A stretch of DNA of 64,000 nt from Hyphomicrobiales bacterium (GTDB lineage Bacteria > Pseudomonadota > Alphaproteobacteria > Rhizobiales > Beijerinckiaceae), in assembly GCA_016716745.1 (NCBI GenBank), contig JADJVD010000008.1, forward strand, positions 62,001 to 126,000, in the 5' to 3' direction. Positions 43,533 to 51,906 of this stretch are shown here, piece after piece. Under the pieces are notes generated by a model, which saw nothing but the letters and a program-made list of their open reading frames with translations, did not search any database and was not told the DNA's origin. The translations under genes and the position numbers were made by a program. The stretch's first letter is position 1. Each line of letters starts with the position of its first letter.

Positions 43533-43837
43533 CCCGGTCCCTGCTCCCGCTTTTCCGCCGGCATCGTAGCGCGCGCCCGCGCCCTGACAATGCGCGCAGG
43601 GCCGAGCCACTGCCAGCTGTCGTTCCCGACGCCCGCGCGGCGGGCGCGCGGGAGCCCGACCGCCGGGCATGGCGCCCCATGCCGCCGGGCTGGGTCCTGG
43701 CTCTCCGCTTCGCTCCGGCCGGGGTGACAGGCGCTGCGCCGGCCACGATGCCGCGCGCGGCGCGGTTGCGCGCGGTCGCGGGCGACGTTCAATATGGCGG
43801 CGCGCCCGGATCCGCCGGGCGGAGAAGACGACGCCCC
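43533..43837. other. 305-bp divergent intergenic region between the ThDP enzyme and the acyl-CoA ligase
   Basis: No gene was found. About a third of the region is a dispersed repeat (43617-43730, annotated separately). The remainder is GC-rich, and I could not recognise promoter boxes. It should contain the start signals of both divergent genes. Confidence 0.6.
43617..43730. repeat. Dispersed intergenic repeat, copy A
   Basis: A 114-bp element bounded by CTGTCG at one end and GACAG at the other (complementary ends), containing TTCCCGACGC and GCTCTCCGCTTCGCTCCGGC. A second copy lies at 46181-46293. Elements of this look (a 5' TGTC-TTCCCG, a 3' TCCGCT-CGCTCCGGCCGGG-GACA) are scattered between genes of many Hyphomicrobiales, from memory. 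It can probably fold as RNA. Confidence 0.75.
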
Positions 43838-45385
43838 ATGAATCTCGCCCATCTGCTCGAGCGCGCGGCGCGCGTCCACCGAACCGCGCCGGCGCTGCAT
43901 GTCGGGGCGCGCCAGCTCTGCGACTATCGCGGCTTCGCCGCGGCGGCGGCGCGACTCGGCGCCGGCTTTCGCGACCGGCTGCGCCTCGCCCCTGGCGAAC
44001 GCGTCGCGATCTTCATGGAGAATGCGCCGGACTATCTGATCGCGCTGTGGGGCGCCTGGTTCGCCGGACTCGCGGTCGTGCCGGTCAACGCCAAGCTGCA
44101 TCCGCGCGAGGTTCTCTACGCGCTGCAGAACTCCGGCGCGCAGGCGCTGATCGTCTCGGACAGCCACGCCGCCGGCCTCGCGCCGCTGCTGGCGCAAGCG
44201 CCGGACTGCGCGCATGTGATCACGCCGGGCGCGGCAAGCTGGCGCCGCTTGCTCGAAACCGAGGCGCTGGCCGAGCCGCTGCATCGCGGGCCGGACGACG
44301 TCGCCTGGCTCTTCTACACCTCCGGCACGACGGGCAAGCCGAAAGGCGTGATGATCACCCATCGCAATCTGTTCGCGATGACGCTGTGCTATCTCGCCGA
44401 TGTGGACGAGGTCGATCCGCGCGACGCCATCGTCTACGCCGCGCCGATCTCGCACGGCGCCGGCCTCTACAACTTCCCGCATGTGCTGAAGGGCGCCCGC
44501 CACGTCGTCCCCGAGTCCGGCGGTTTCGATCCGGCCGAACTCGTCGATCTGTCGCGCAGCGTCGGGCGCCTGTCGATGTTCGCCGCGCCGACCATGGTCA
44601 AGCGTCTCGTCGATCATGTCGCCTCGCGCGGCGCCGACCCGTCGGGCTTCAAGACGATCGTCTATGGCGGCGGGCCGATGTATGTGGAGGACATCCGCCG
44701 CGGCCTCGACGCGATGGGCGACCGCTTCGTGCAGATCTACGGCCAGGGCGAGAGCCCGATGACGATCACCGCGTTGTCCAGAGCCATTCTCGCCGACCGG
44801 GCGCATCCGCGCTGGGCCGAGCGCATCGCCTCGGTCGGCGTCGCGCAATCGCTGTGCGAGGTGCGCGTCGGCGACGCCGGGGGCCGCGCTCTGCCTGCCG
44901 GCGAGATCGGCGAGGTGATGACGCGCGGCGACGCGGTGATGGCCGGCTACTGGCGCGATCCGGAGGCGACCGCGAAAACGCTGCGCGCGGGCTGGCTGTT
45001 CACCGGCGACGTCGGCTCGCTCGACGCCGACGGATTTCTGACGCTCAAGGACCGGTCGAAGGACGTCGTCATCTCCGGTGGATCGAACATCTATCCGCGC
45101 GAGGTCGAGGAGGCGCTGCTGACGCATCCGGACGTCGCCGAGGTTTCGATAATCGGCCGGCGCGATCCCGAATGGGGCGAGATCGTCGTCGCCTTCGTCG
45201 TCGCGCGCGCCGGCGCGACGGTGGCTCCGGCCGATCTCGATTCGCTGTGCCTGGCCTCGATCGCCCGCTTCAAGCGGCCGAAGGCGTATCGTTTCGTCGC
45301 ATCCCTGCCGAAGAACAATTACGGCAAGGTGCTGAAGACCGAGCTGCGCGATCTCGACGCGCGGCTCGCAGCAGGAGGGAATTGA
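43838..45385 (+). CDS. Acyl-CoA synthetase / AMP-dependent ligase (FadD-like)
   Basis: A 515-residue adenylate-forming enzyme that activates a carboxylic acid to its CoA thioester with ATP. Signature motifs are intact: FYTSGTTGKPKGVM (P-loop), YGQGESPMT (A5), GWLFTGDVGSLDADGFLTLK (A7), DRSKDVVISGGSNIYPREVE (A8 hinge) and the catalytic Lys in KNNYGKVLKTEL (A10). The substrate pocket cannot be read reliably; a medium-chain, hydroxy or aromatic acid is possible. The stop overlaps the start of the 3-hydroxybutyrate dehydrogenase gene (TGATG), so the two are translationally coupled. This suggests a role in activating or recycling C4 ketone-body-type acids or polyhydroxybutyrate breakdown products. 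Confidence 0.85.
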   Translation: MNLAHLLERAARVHRTAPALHVGARQLCDYRGFAAAAARLGAGFRDRLRLAPGERVAIFMENAPDYLIALWGAWFAGLAVVPVNAKLHPREVLYALQNSGAQALIVSDSHAAGLAPLLAQAPDCAHVITPGAASWRRLLETEALAEPLHRGPDDVAWLFYTSGTTGKPKGVMITHRNLFAMTLCYLADVDEVDPRDAIVYAAPISHGAGLYNFPHVLKGARHVVPESGGFDPAELVDLSRSVGRLSMFAAPTMVKRLVDHVASRGADPSGFKTIVYGGGPMYVEDIRRGLDAMGDRFVQIYGQGESPMTITALSRAILADRAHPRWAERIASVGVAQSLCEVRVGDAGGRALPAGEIGEVMTRGDAVMAGYWRDPEATAKTLRAGWLFTGDVGSLDADGFLTLKDRSKDVVISGGSNIYPREVEEALLTHPDVAEVSIIGRRDPEWGEIVVAFVVARAGATVAPADLDSLCLASIARFKRPKAYRFVASLPKNNYGKVLKTELRDLDARLAAGGN

Positions 45386-46167
45386 TGCTGAAGAACCGCA
45401 CCGCCCTCGTCACCGGCGCCACGCAGGGAATCGGCCGCGCCATCGCCGACAGGCTGGCGGCGGCCGGCGCGAACATCGTCGTGCACGGGATCGAGCCCGA
45501 CGCCGCCGGCGCGAAGATCGCCGCCGAGATCGCGAGCGCCCATGGCGTGCGCGCGGTCTATGTGCGCGCCGATCTTGCCGACGAGAAGGAGGCCGGCGGC
45601 CTGGTCGCCCGCGCCGAAGCCGCGCTCGCCCCGCTCGGCATTCTGGTCAACAACGCCGGGATCCAGCACACCTGCCCGGTGGAGACGTTTCCGGTCGACA
45701 AGTGGAACGCGATTCTGGCGATCAACCTCTCCTCCGCCTTCCACACGATGAAGGCCGCCGTGCCCGGCATGCGGGCGCGCCGCTACGGGCGGATCGTCAA
45801 CATCGCCTCGGTGCACGGGCTCGTAGCCTCGGTCAACAAGGCGGCGTATCTGGCCGCCAAGCACGGACTCGTCGGCCTGTCGAAGGGCGTCGCGCTGGAG
45901 ACGGCGGCGGACGGGATCACCGTCAACTGCATCTGTCCGGGCTGGACCGACACGGCGATCATCGCCCCGCAGATCGAGGCGCGCGCCGCCGAGCGTGGCG
46001 GCGATCGCGAGGCAGGCATCCGCGACCTGCTGCGCGAGAAGCAGCCCAATCTGACGCTGCTGCCGCCGGCGCGGATCGGCGACGTCGCCGTGTTCCTGTG
46101 CTCGGAGGCGGCGGCCGGCATCACCGGCGCGTCGCTGCCGGTGGACGGCGGCTGGACGGCGCAGTAG
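45385..46167 (+). CDS. bdhA: D-3-hydroxybutyrate dehydrogenase (short-chain dehydrogenase)
   Basis: A 260-residue short-chain dehydrogenase that oxidises (R)-3-hydroxybutyrate to acetoacetate with NAD+, the key step in using polyhydroxybutyrate. The cofactor motif is TGATQGIGRAIAD, the substrate/NNAG region is NNAGIQHTCPVETFPVDKWN, and the catalytic Ser and YxxxK are in NIASVHGLVASVNKAAYLAAK. The ending LREKQPNLTLLPPARIGDVA and ITGASLPVDGGWTAQ is typical of bacterial BdhA. It starts at 45385 overlapping the ligase stop, with GGAGGG just upstream. The length matches the family. Confidence 0.88.
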   Translation: MLKNRTALVTGATQGIGRAIADRLAAAGANIVVHGIEPDAAGAKIAAEIASAHGVRAVYVRADLADEKEAGGLVARAEAALAPLGILVNNAGIQHTCPVETFPVDKWNAILAINLSSAFHTMKAAVPGMRARRYGRIVNIASVHGLVASVNKAAYLAAKHGLVGLSKGVALETAADGITVNCICPGWTDTAIIAPQIEARAAERGGDREAGIRDLLREKQPNLTLLPPARIGDVAVFLCSEAAAGITGASLPVDGGWTAQ

Positions 46168-46180
46168 CCGGCGCGCCTCG

Positions 46181-46293
46181 CTGTCGGTCCCGACGCAAGC
46201 GCAGCGGGCGCGCAGGAACCCGGCGCCGGGCGGCGCGCTTGACGTCGCAGAACCGGGTCCCCGCTCTCCGCTGCGCTCCGGCCGGGATGGCAG
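46181..46293. repeat. Dispersed intergenic repeat, copy B
   Basis: A 113-bp relative of the element at 43617-43730, in the same orientation: CTGTCGGTCCCGACGC at one end, GCTCTCCGCTGCGCTCCGGC and GGGATGGCAG at the other. It fills most of the 141-bp gap between the convergent bdhA and rhodanese genes, so the ligase-bdhA operon is bracketed by the two copies. Confidence 0.75.
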
Positions 46294-46308
46294 CCGCCTC
46301 GCTCGCTT

Positions 46309-46656
46309 TCAGGCCACCACGCGGCCGCCGCGGGCGCGCCAGCCGGACATGCCCTCGACATAGTTGCGCAGATCCGTCCGCCCCGCGCGCGCGGCGATCG
46401 CCATCGCATGGTTCGAGCGCGCGCCGGACAGGCAGACGAACACGATCGCCTTGCCCTCCGGCAGTTTCGCCGGATCGAACTGCGACAGCGGCAGATTGAT
46501 CGCGCCCGGAATGCGCCCGGCGGCGAATTCGTGAGGCTCGCGCACGTCGACGATCGCCGTCTCGCCCGCGCGCACGAGATCCTGCATGTCCGCGTGATCG
46601 ACGCTCGCGCCGCCGCCGGCGCCGCCGAGAAAGCGCGACATCAGATTGCCGAACAT
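46309..46656 (-). CDS. Rhodanese-domain sulfurtransferase
   Basis: A 115-residue single-domain rhodanese that would carry a persulfide on its active-site cysteine. The fold is complete: IVDVREPHEFAAGRIPGAIN, LPLSQFDPAKLPEGKAIVFV, then the active loop CLSGARSN with its CxxGxRS-like form, and GMSGWRARGG at the end. The ATG at 46656 is chosen to give the normal length and lies 4 bp after the AhpD-like gene's stop. It is the last gene of the adaptor-pump-AhpD-rhodanese operon. With the SqrR-like repressor and the DUF2892 membrane protein across the promoter, the two halves of a YgaP-type rhodanese (rhodanese plus DUF2892) are both present as separate genes. Confidence 0.85.
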   Translation of the reverse strand: MFGNLMSRFLGGAGGGASVDHADMQDLVRAGETAIVDVREPHEFAAGRIPGAINLPLSQFDPAKLPEGKAIVFVCLSGARSNHAMAIAARAGRTDLRNYVEGMSGWRARGGRVVA

Positions 46657-46660
46657 GCGC

Positions 46661-47020
46661 TCACTCCGCCTTCGGCGCGGCGAACTGCGTGTAGGCCTCG
46701 AGCGCGTGGCTCGCATACATCGCCGAGGGGCCCGCGCCCATGTAGATCGCCATGCCGAGCGTCTCCAGCACTTCCTCGCGCGTCGCGCCGTGATCGACGG
46801 CGGCCTTGACGTGGAACGCGATGCAATCGTCGCAGCGCACCGCGACGGAAATGGCGAGCGCGATCAGCTCCTTCGTCTTCACGTCGAGCGCCTTCGGCGC
46901 GAGCGCCGCCTGCGCGATGCCGGTGAAGGCCTTCATCACCTCCGGCGCGCCGCCGCGCAGATTGCGAAGATTGGCCGAGAGGCCCTTGGTCCATTCCGGC
47001 CAATTCGAGACAGAGGACAT
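46661..47020 (-). CDS. Carboxymuconolactone decarboxylase / AhpD-like family protein
   Basis: A 119-residue protein of the AhpD fold. The conserved redox motif CDDCIAFHVKAAVDHGAT gives CxxC followed by a catalytic-type His, preceded by TKELIALAISVAVR and followed by EEVLETLGMAIYMGAGPS. Such proteins act as small thiol peroxidase partners or alkylhydroperoxidases; here the CxxC makes a thiol-redox role in persulfide or peroxide handling likely. The ATG at 47020 is followed by the full fold. It lies 26 bp downstream of the RND pump and 4 bp upstream of the rhodanese gene. Confidence 0.82.
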   Translation of the reverse strand: MSSVSNWPEWTKGLSANLRNLRGGAPEVMKAFTGIAQAALAPKALDVKTKELIALAISVAVRCDDCIAFHVKAAVDHGATREEVLETLGMAIYMGAGPSAMYASHALEAYTQFAAPKAE

Positions 47021-47046
47021 GCGAAGCTCCTGTTGCGAGAGTTGAA

Positions 47047-50000
47047 TCAGATCGACGGCGCCGTCTCGGCGTCCGCCTCGCCATGCGCGGGAATCGCGGC
47101 CTCGCCCGCCCCGCCGAGCGGAACGCCGTCGTCGCGCAGCCATACATAGATCGCCGGGATGACGAGCAGCGTCAGCGCCGTCGATGAGATCAGGCCGAAC
47201 ACCATCGACACTGCGAGCCCCTGGAAGATCGGGTCGGTCAGGATGAACGCCGCGCCGATCACCGCCGCCGCGGCGGTCAGGAAGATCGGCTTGATGCGGA
47301 TCGCGCCGGCCTCCAGCAGCGCCTCGCGCAGCGAGCGGCCGCGCTCGCGCAGATGGCGGATGAAATCGACCAGCAGGATCGAGTTGCGCACGATGATGCC
47401 GGCGAGCGCGATGAAGCCGATCATCGAGGTGGCGGTGAACGCGGCGCCGAGCAGCCAGTGCCCGAGCATGATGCCGATCAGCGTCAGCGGCACCGGCACC
47501 AGAATGACGAGCGGCAGCTTGAACGAGCCGAACTGCGCGACGACGAGCAGATAGATGCCGAGGATCGCGACCATGAACGCCGCGCCCATGTCGCGGAAGG
47601 TCACATAGGTGACTTCCCACTCGCCGTCCCAGAGCAGCGTCGGCTTCGCGTCGTCGCGCGGCTGGCCGTGATACTTGATCGTCGGCGCGCCCGCGGGCCC
47701 CCAGTCGATCGTCTTCATCGCGTCCTCGACCGCGAACATGCCGTAGATCGGCGCCTCGAAGCGGCCGGCGACTTCGCCCGTCACCATCTCGGCGAACACG
47801 CCATTGTGCCGGAAGATCGGATAGGAGGCGAGTTCGCGCGTCTGCCGCACGACATCGCCGAGCTCGACATTTGCGCCCTGCCGCGGCGTGCCGCCGGCCG
47901 GCAGCGGCGTCGACAGGATGCGCTCGCCCGGCGTCATCGCGGATTTCGGCAGCGCGACGCGGATCTCGATCGGCTTCACGCCGTCGCCGCGTTGCGAGAA
48001 GCCGATCTGGACGCCGCCGAGCAGGGCGCCCAGCGTGTCGTAGACCGCCCGCTCCTCGACGCCGTGATACTCCAGCGCCTCCTGATCGATGGCGAAGCGG
48101 ATACGCTCGTTGCGCGCGCCGAAGGAATCGTCGACGTCGACGACGAAATCGACCTTGTTGAAAGCCTCGCGCACCTTTGTCGCGACCGCGCGCCGGGTCT
48201 GCGCGTCGGGCCCGTAGATCTCGGCCAGCAGCGTCGACAGCACGGGCGGGCCGGGCGGCACCTCCACCACCTTGACGGCCGTGCCCTGAGGTGCGGCGAC
48301 GCCCTGCAACCGCTTGCGGATGTCGAGCGCGATCTCGTGGCTCGCCCGCTTGCGGTCGTTCTTCGGCGTCAGATTGACGGCGAGATCGCCAAGCTCCGGG
48401 CTCTCGCGCAGATAGGAATGGCGCACGAGGCCGTTGAAGTTGAACGGCGCGGCCGTGCCCACATGCGCCTGCACGGAGACAAGTTCTGGGATGTCCTTGA
48501 GGCGCTCGGCCATCGCGGTCAGCGCGCGGTCGGTGTCCTCCAGCGAGGCGCCGCGCGGCAGATCGACGACGACCTGAATCTCCGACTTGTTGTCGAAGGG
48601 CAGCAGCTTCACCCGCACGTCCTTGGTGTAGAACAGGACGAGCGAGGCGAGCGTCATCACGCCGACGACGAGCAGGAACAAGCCGGAACGCCCGCGCCGC
48701 GCCAGCAGCGGGCGCGCGAAGAACAGGTAGACGCGGCCGAACACGCCCGACTCATGCGCATGCGCGTCCTGCGCCGCGCCCGGCGCCTCGAAACGGCGGC
48801 GCGCGATCTTCAGGAGCAGCCACGGCGTGATCGTCACCGCGACGAAGAAGGAGAACAGCATCGCCATCGAGGCGTTCGCTGGGATCGGGCTCATGTAGGG
48901 GCCCATCAGCCCGCTGACGAACATCATCGGCAGCAGCGCGGCGACGATGGTGAGCGTCGCCACGATGGTCGGATTGCCGACCTCCGCCACCGCCTCGACA
49001 GCGGTTTCGACGAGGCCGCGCTCGCCGCGCATCTGCCAGTGACGGACGATGTTCTCGACCACGACGATGGCGTCGTCGACCAGAATGCCGATCGAGAAGA
49101 TCAGCGCGAACAGGCTGACGCGGTTGATCGTGTAGCCCATCAGCCACGAGGCGAACAGCGTCAGCAGGATCGTCGTCGGAATGATCACCGCGACGACCGC
49201 CGCCTCGCGCCAGCCGATGGCGAACAGGATCAGGAAGATGATCGAGACCGTCGCCAGACCGAGATGATAGAGCAGTTCGTCCGCCTTCTCGGTCGCGGTC
49301 TCGCCATAGTCGCGCGTGACCTCGATGCCGATGTCGGCCGGCACGATGCGCCCGCGCGTCGTCTCGAGGCGCTGCATCACGTCATGCGCCACGGTCACCG
49401 CATTGGCGCCCTTGCGCTTGGCGATGGCGATGGAGACGGCGGGGCGCTTGTCGAGCCCGCCCTCGGGCGTCTTCGTCATCGTCCAGGCGTGACGCTCCGG
49501 CTCGGCCGCGCCGACGCGCACCTGCGCCACGTCCTTGATGTAGACGGGCCGGCCGTCGCGCGTCGTCAGCAGCAGCAGCCCGATGTCGGGAACCCCGCTC
49601 AGCGTCTGCCCGGCGACCACGGGCGCGTTGGCGCCGTTGGCGCGCAGCGCGCCGATCAGAAAGGAGCGGTTGGCGTTGGCGATCTTGTCGATGAGCTGGC
49701 TCAGCGTGACGCCGTAGAGCGACAGGCGCTCGGGGTCGGGCTCGACGCGGATCTGGTTGGCCGCGCCGCCGACCAGATAGGTCGCCCCGATATTGTCGAC
49801 CTTGGCGAGTTCGTGCTGCAACTCCTCGGCGACCTGATAGAGGCCGTTCCCGGTCCAGCGATCGGCGCCCGCCTTCGGCGACAGCGTGAGGTCGACGATG
49901 GCGACGTCGTCGATGCCGCGCCCGACGATCAGCGGCTCGGGAATGCCCTTGGGCAGGCCGGCGATGTTGGCGCGGATCTTGTCGTGCACGCGCAGCACCG

Positions 50001-50325
50001 CATTGTCCTGATTGGTGCCGACATAGAAGCGCGCGGTGACGACGACGCGGTCGTCCATCGTCTGCGAATAGACGTGTTCGACGCCGTTGATCGCCTTGAC
50101 CAGATCCTCGAGCGGGCGCGTCACCAGCTCGACCGCGTCGGCCGCCTTGTAGCCGTTCGCCGACACCATGATGTCGACCATCGGCACGCTGATCTGCGGC
50201 TCTTCCTCGCGCGGCAGCGCCCACAGCGCCAGCAGGCCGACGATCAGCGAACCGAGCAGCAGCAGCGGCGTCAGCGGCGAGCGGATGAAGGCGCGCGTCA
50301 GAACGCCCGACAGGCCGAGCGTCAT
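47047..50325 (-). CDS. RND-family efflux pump permease
   Basis: A 1092-residue AcrB-type inner-membrane pump driven by protons. Visible features include the first helix (PLTPLLLLGSLIVGLLALWA), the EEEPQISVPMVDIMVSANGY start of the porter domain, the proton-relay aspartates in SIGILVDDAIVVVENIVRHW (helix 4), and the paired C-terminal half with FIALAGIIVRNSILLVDFIR. The large periplasmic loops are complete and the length is normal. The substrate is not predictable: the sequence looks closer to drug/hydrophobic-compound pumps than to metal pumps. It overlaps the adaptor gene by four bases (ATGA). No TolC-like outer-membrane gene is nearby. Its place beside a SqrR-like repressor and rhodanese is unusual. 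Confidence 0.88.
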   Translation of the reverse strand: MTLGLSGVLTRAFIRSPLTPLLLLGSLIVGLLALWALPREEEPQISVPMVDIMVSANGYKAADAVELVTRPLEDLVKAINGVEHVYSQTMDDRVVVTARFYVGTNQDNAVLRVHDKIRANIAGLPKGIPEPLIVGRGIDDVAIVDLTLSPKAGADRWTGNGLYQVAEELQHELAKVDNIGATYLVGGAANQIRVEPDPERLSLYGVTLSQLIDKIANANRSFLIGALRANGANAPVVAGQTLSGVPDIGLLLLTTRDGRPVYIKDVAQVRVGAAEPERHAWTMTKTPEGGLDKRPAVSIAIAKRKGANAVTVAHDVMQRLETTRGRIVPADIGIEVTRDYGETATEKADELLYHLGLATVSIIFLILFAIGWREAAVVAVIIPTTILLTLFASWLMGYTINRVSLFALIFSIGILVDDAIVVVENIVRHWQMRGERGLVETAVEAVAEVGNPTIVATLTIVAALLPMMFVSGLMGPYMSPIPANASMAMLFSFFVAVTITPWLLLKIARRRFEAPGAAQDAHAHESGVFGRVYLFFARPLLARRGRSGLFLLVVGVMTLASLVLFYTKDVRVKLLPFDNKSEIQVVVDLPRGASLEDTDRALTAMAERLKDIPELVSVQAHVGTAAPFNFNGLVRHSYLRESPELGDLAVNLTPKNDRKRASHEIALDIRKRLQGVAAPQGTAVKVVEVPPGPPVLSTLLAEIYGPDAQTRRAVATKVREAFNKVDFVVDVDDSFGARNERIRFAIDQEALEYHGVEERAVYDTLGALLGGVQIGFSQRGDGVKPIEIRVALPKSAMTPGERILSTPLPAGGTPRQGANVELGDVVRQTRELASYPIFRHNGVFAEMVTGEVAGRFEAPIYGMFAVEDAMKTIDWGPAGAPTIKYHGQPRDDAKPTLLWDGEWEVTYVTFRDMGAAFMVAILGIYLLVVAQFGSFKLPLVILVPVPLTLIGIMLGHWLLGAAFTATSMIGFIALAGIIVRNSILLVDFIRHLRERGRSLREALLEAGAIRIKPIFLTAAAAVIGAAFILTDPIFQGLAVSMVFGLISSTALTLLVIPAIYVWLRDDGVPLGGAGEAAIPAHGEADAETAPSI

Positions 50326-51284
50326 GGCCGCGTCACCACGTCGCCGGCCTTGAGGCCGGACAGGATCTCGACGCCGTCCGCCTGCGCCTCGCCTGGCTGC
50401 ACCACGATTTCCGCGCCGCCCTTCAGCCGCACGAAATTGGCGCCGGCGCGGCGGTAGACTGCATCGGCGGGCACGACGATGGCGCTGCGCTTGCCCGTCG
50501 GCACATAGACGCGCGTGCGTTCGCCGACGAAATAATTGCCGAGCCCGTCGACCTCTACGTCGGCGACGACGCGGCCGCCCTGAATCTCGGGATAGACCAG
50601 CCGCACGCGGCCATCGCGCAACGTCTCGGCGGCGTCCGCGCCGCGCCCGCGCGCGGCGATGCGCACGGTGTCGCCGGCGCGCATGAACTGCGCATGCCGC
50701 TCGGGCAGCGAGAGGCGCAGGATGAACTGGTCCTCCGCCATCGTCGCGATGGTCTCGCCCGGCATCACGACGCGCCCTTCGGAGGCGGGCGCCGTGAGCA
50801 CGCGGCCGGCGGCGGGCGCGAGCACCGCGCCCTCCGCGGTCTGCTGCTCGATCACCTTCTGGTCGGCCTGCAAGGCGGCCAGCGTGCGCTCGGCGATGTC
50901 GAGATTGGTGCGCGCCTGATCGAGCTGCGCCTGCGCCGAGACGCCGCGACGCTGCAATTCCTGCACGCGGTCGAAATCGGTCTTGGCCTGATCGCGCGCC
51001 GCCTGCTGCGAGCGGATGCGCTGGCCGAGCGCTTGCCTCTGCAACACGAGCTTCTGATCGGCGACCGTCGCGATCTCCGCGCCGGCGGCGACGACGTCGC
51101 CCTCCTTCACCTTCATCCGCGCGATCGTGCCGCCGATGCGCGCGCGGGCGACGAGCTGGCGCACCGGCTCCACCGTCGCCACGACCGCCTTCAGATCCTC
51201 GATCTCGCGCGGGGCCACCGTGACCTCGCCGGCGGTCGCCGCTCCGGCCGTCAGAAATGCCGCTAACGCCATGATACCGCGCAT
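50322..51284 (-). CDS. RND efflux periplasmic adaptor (HlyD/membrane fusion protein)
   Basis: A 320-residue adaptor that bridges the RND pump to an outer-membrane channel. It has a signal peptide ([20 protein letters not shown]), a split biotinyl-lipoyl domain ([20 protein letters not shown] and [20 protein letters not shown]), a helical hairpin ([20 protein letters not shown] to [20 protein letters not shown]), then beta-barrel and membrane-proximal domains. The ATG at 51284 is preceded by GAGGG. It is the first gene of the minus-strand operon and faces the ArsR gene across 81 bp that hold the shared operator. Confidence 0.88.
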   Translation of the reverse strand: MRGIMALAAFLTAGAATAGEVTVAPREIEDLKAVVATVEPVRQLVARARIGGTIARMKVKEGDVVAAGAEIATVADQKLVLQRQALGQRIRSQQAARDQAKTDFDRVQELQRRGVSAQAQLDQARTNLDIAERTLAALQADQKVIEQQTAEGAVLAPAAGRVLTAPASEGRVVMPGETIATMAEDQFILRLSLPERHAQFMRAGDTVRIAARGRGADAAETLRDGRVRLVYPEIQGGRVVADVEVDGLGNYFVGERTRVYVPTGKRSAIVVPADAVYRRAGANFVRLKGGAEIVVQPGEAQADGVEILSGLKAGDVVTRP

Positions 51285-51329
51285 ATTTCGCCCTCGGAAG
51301 CGGAACCGGCGGCGACGCCGGCGACAAGC

Positions 51330-51358
51330 TTGACACATATATTAGTAATATATATTTT
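51330..51358 (+). promoter_or_regulatory. Promoter of the SqrR/BigR-like repressor gene
   Basis: TTGACA (51330-51335) and TATTTT (51353-51358) are separated by exactly 17 bp. The predicted transcription start (~51365) lies at the ATG at 51366, and there is no Shine-Dalgarno sequence, so the repressor messenger may be leaderless. On the other strand TTGATA and TATGTG, 18 bp apart, overlap the same DNA and could drive the pump operon. Confidence 0.75.
51337..51353. promoter_or_regulatory. 17-bp perfect palindrome operator in the promoter spacer
   Basis: ATATATTAGTAATATAT is a perfect inverted repeat around a central G and lies between the -35 and -10 boxes. It is an AT-only island in a GC-rich genome. 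ArsR-family dimers bind this kind of site, so the repressor gene 12 bp away most likely binds here and shuts off both divergent units at once. Confidence 0.8.
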
Positions 51359-51365
51359 ATCAAGC

Positions 51366-51707
51366 ATGAATTTGCAGGATCTCGCGCCCCGCGCCGCCGA
51401 GGCGGAAGCCTTTCTCAAGGCGATGGCGAACCGTCATCGCCTGATGGTCCTGTGCGAATTGCACAAGGGCGAGCGATCGGTGACGCAGCTTCAGCAGACG
51501 CTGGGGCTCGGCCAGTCGGCGCTCTCGCAGCACCTCTCGCGCCTGCGCGACGAGAAGATCGTCGCCACGCGCCGCCAGTCCCAGACCATCTACTACACGC
51601 TGGCCGATCCGAACGCCGCGCGCCTGATCGGCCTGCTCTACGACGCTTATTGCAAAGCCGCGTGCGGCGAACCCGCCGCCGCGCCGCAAGGAGAAACAGC
51701 AGCATGA
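51366..51707 (+). CDS. ArsR-family repressor of the SqrR/BigR (persulfide-sensing) type
   Basis: A 113-residue winged-helix repressor. The core reads [60 protein letters not shown] and [20 protein letters not shown]. Cys30 (in LMVLC) and Cys96 (in LYDAYC) are 66 residues apart, the same spacing as the two persulfide-reactive cysteines of Rhodobacter SqrR (C41, C107) and Xylella BigR; a third Cys is at 100. In that family, sulfide-derived persulfides link the two Cys and release DNA. Metal-sensing ArsR motifs (ELCVCD) are absent. It overlaps the DUF2892 gene (ATGA). It probably represses itself and the divergent pump operon. Confidence 0.82.
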   Translation: MNLQDLAPRAAEAEAFLKAMANRHRLMVLCELHKGERSVTQLQQTLGLGQSALSQHLSRLRDEKIVATRRQSQTIYYTLADPNAARLIGLLYDAYCKAACGEPAAAPQGETAA

Positions 51708-51904
51708 CCATCGACCGTTTCGTGATGGCCTTCGCCGGCGCGATGATTCTCGCCAGCGTCGCGCTTGCCTACGCCGTCAGCCCCTATTGGCTGATCCTGA
51801 CCGCCTTCGTCGGCCTCAACATGTTTCAGGCCGCCTTCACCGGCTTCTGCCCGCTGGCGATGATCCTGAAGCGTCTCGGCGTCGCGCCCGGCGCGGCGTT
51901 CTGA
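51704..51904 (+). CDS. DUF2892 (YgaP-like) small membrane protein
   Basis: A 66-residue protein with two hydrophobic helices ([40 protein letters not shown]) and the DUF2892 ending [14 protein letters not shown]. This is the same module as the membrane tail of the E. coli rhodanese YgaP. Its start overlaps the repressor stop (ATGA), with AAGGAG about 8 bases upstream. Genes of this type are regular neighbours of SqrR/BigR/YgaV-type repressors and rhodaneses, which supports a role in handling sulfide or persulfide at the membrane. The Cys in GFCP may be functional. Confidence 0.82.
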   Translation: MTIDRFVMAFAGAMILASVALAYAVSPYWLILTAFVGLNMFQAAFTGFCPLAMILKRLGVAPGAAF

Positions 51905-51906
51905 GG

